A stretch of 64,000 nucleotides of DNA from Uranotaenia lowii. Lineage: Eukaryota > Arthropoda > Insecta > Diptera > Culicidae. The stretch lies in NCBI RefSeq assembly GCF_029784155.1, contig NC_073693.1, forward strand, positions 150,538,843 to 150,602,842. Direction: 5' to 3'. The notes below the pieces were generated by a model, which was not told where the DNA came from, ran no database searches, and was given only the letters and a program-made list of their open reading frames with translations. Positions within the stretch are counted from its first letter, which is position 1, and the number at the start of each line of letters is the position of its first letter. The position numbers and the translations under genes are program-made. This document shows positions 62,904 to 64,000 of this stretch, one piece after another.

Positions 62904-63682
62904 TTTGTATTACAAACACTTTTTAACACTGATTACAATACACTCCCGAGACCTCAACGACAAAGAATTGACAATATCAACCGCAAAACGCTTCTAAAAC
63001 TCCACAATCATATGAATCATGCAAAATTAAATAAAGTATTTTGCTTATCTCGATCAAAACCTTAGTTTGCATTCATGCCACCTCAACCACTCAAAATCTC
63101 ATTCGCACCCACACACTCTATAAAAACGTTAGTACTTATCTTGATTCCGCCTTAGTCCTCTGGTTCCCGGTGAATCCTTAGAAAATCCATCCAAAGTCAG
63201 CACAAATGATCCATTCCGATTTCTTCGCAGCAATTTTTTTGTAGCATTTTATTAATATTGATCACAAAATTCACATCTCCAGGCACTATCATAAGCGTTA
63301 CGAAACGGCTTTTCAAGGCTTTTATAAAATGCCGATTAAACAACCCAACACTTTTCTCCCGGGGTAGAATCGAGCTCAATTTTTATTTGCCCAATAGCAC
63401 TAGGGTTCTCTCGGGGACACAGAATTACCGTTCAGAACGACACACCGCTTAATCAGACATTTGCTAATACTCAATTGGCCAATGACTAGCCGCCCAACAA
63501 GACTCAATTCAATTTCACTGGAAACGGGCCACCATGTAAGAAAGAATCTGCATAATATGGGCAAACCCAAGCAATGCCTGACAACACAAAAAATCTACTT
63601 CAATAGAGACTTTCACGCACAAAAGTATCGATCACAATACGCGCACAAACTTCGCGGATTTATCCGGTCGCTAAGGACCAAA
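62904..63682 (-). other. BEL2 5' leader (about 780 bp)
   Basis: Non-coding sequence between gag and the 5' LTR. Open frames (for example the plus-strand ones at 63258-63452 and 63461-63775) have no recognisable domain. Confidence 0.6.
63663..63680 (-). promoter_or_regulatory. BEL2 primer-binding site (candidate)
   Basis: Two bases inside the LTR the minus strand reads TGGTCCTTAGCGACCGGA. It shares TTTGGTCC and a GACCGGA/GAACCGGA end with the BEL1 site, which supports both being true primer sites with related tRNA primers. Confidence 0.6.
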
Positions 63683-64000
63683 TGTTGGGGCCAATTCCCA
63701 AATATATCGCTGGTTCGGAATTCCCGCGAAGTTCCCAGACGTTTTGAGGTTCGAACTTATATTGAAAACACTTAAATCAAGTGATATGTTCACAAGAAAA
63801 TCTTTTAATTAATACACCGAACGATACAACCAATGGCAACGAAAAAATGGACTGTATATTCTTCTGCGACTGATCAACACGGCGGGTTTATTACTTCTCC
63901 TTTGTTTCGCTACCAGGCAATTAGGAGCAGCCTGTGATAGTCGATTGGCTATCGGTCATTCGTTTTGGGTATACTGCTGCACACATGCATTGTTCGTCGT
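63683..64000 (-). repeat. BEL2 5' LTR, truncated by the window end
   Basis: TGTTGGGGCCAATTCCC... identical to 48785-49102 apart from one base over 318 bp. About 117 bp should lie beyond the window. Confidence 0.93.

Larger units (their letters stand above)
48785..64000 (-). mobile_element. BEL2: pol-less BEL/Pao element, interrupted by a Gypsy element, runs off the window
   Basis: LTRs begin TGTTGGGGCC at 48785 and at 63683. The first is 435 bp; the second is cut off by the window end but matches with one difference (T/C near 48820/63718) over its 318 visible bases. Excluding the nested Gypsy element, the internal part is only about 4.2 kb. It carries gag and an aspartic protease but no reverse transcriptase, RNase H or integrase. 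In their place are four diverged repeats (49491-50265) and an unrecognised 113-codon frame. It is therefore likely non-autonomous and would need another BEL/Pao element's enzymes. Confidence 0.9.

Noticed and set aside
1..64000. CRISPR array, rRNA or bacterial operon
   Set aside because: No regularly spaced repeat-spacer structure, no rRNA core sequence and no bacterial gene organisation were seen; the window is eukaryotic.

Overview
This is an AT-rich insect nuclear window, most likely from a dipteran and probably mosquito-like. The clues are BEL/Pao elements, a Mag-type Ty3/Gypsy element, CR1/Jockey-group LINE relics, many small DNA-transposon derivatives, and one interrupted host gene. The species cannot be resolved from sequence alone. 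There is no sign of bacterial organisation (operons, Shine-Dalgarno sites) and no rRNA or CRISPR.

The one host gene I can name is MTHFS (5-formyltetrahydrofolate cyclo-ligase) on the minus strand, from 28468 to 17641. Its four coding exons have clean GT-AG junctions and compatible phases and give a 224-residue protein. Its second intron is 8.85 kb and holds at least four non-autonomous DNA elements, including two hAT-type elements with 8-bp target duplications.

Layout. 1-3.4 kb: AT-rich, no gene. 3.4-14.2 kb: a decayed plus-strand LINE (endonuclease, then reverse transcriptase) split by BEL1, a nearly pristine 8.13-kb BEL/Pao element at 3929-12061 on the minus strand. BEL1 has 510-bp LTRs with one mismatch, a CCGAC target duplication and a 1684-codon gag-pol. 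15.9-16.8 kb: a lone LINE ORF1-type gene. 17.5-28.5 kb: MTHFS. 28.5-42 kb: no host gene, but stacked inverted-repeat elements: a 3.6-kb foldback palindrome, a palindromic hAT element abutting it, a decayed mariner transposase and several TAGGGGA-ended or TACCGT-ended elements. 42.3-42.7 kb: a heptamer satellite. 43-48.8 kb: AT-rich with a TTAA-flanked element and tRNA-derived SINE sequence. 48.8 kb to the window end: BEL2, a BEL/Pao element with LTRs, gag and protease but no reverse transcriptase or integrase. BEL2 is split in frame by a 10.26-kb Ty3/Gypsy element at 52494-62756.

The most interesting object is that Gypsy element. Its gag-pol reading frame is complete only if two GT-AG introns (50 and 113 bp) are removed. 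A third, 4.1-kb leader intron appears to run from just after the primer-binding site to an AG directly before the gag ATG. The same frame also carries one in-frame stop and a TA-flanked DNA-transposon insertion. An LTR element that keeps spliceosomal introns implies that its packaged RNA is unspliced while its protein-coding RNA is spliced. A seven-fold GCAGGGAGC-like motif inside the leader intron is a candidate signal for telling the two apart. All coordinates and mismatch counts were read by eye.
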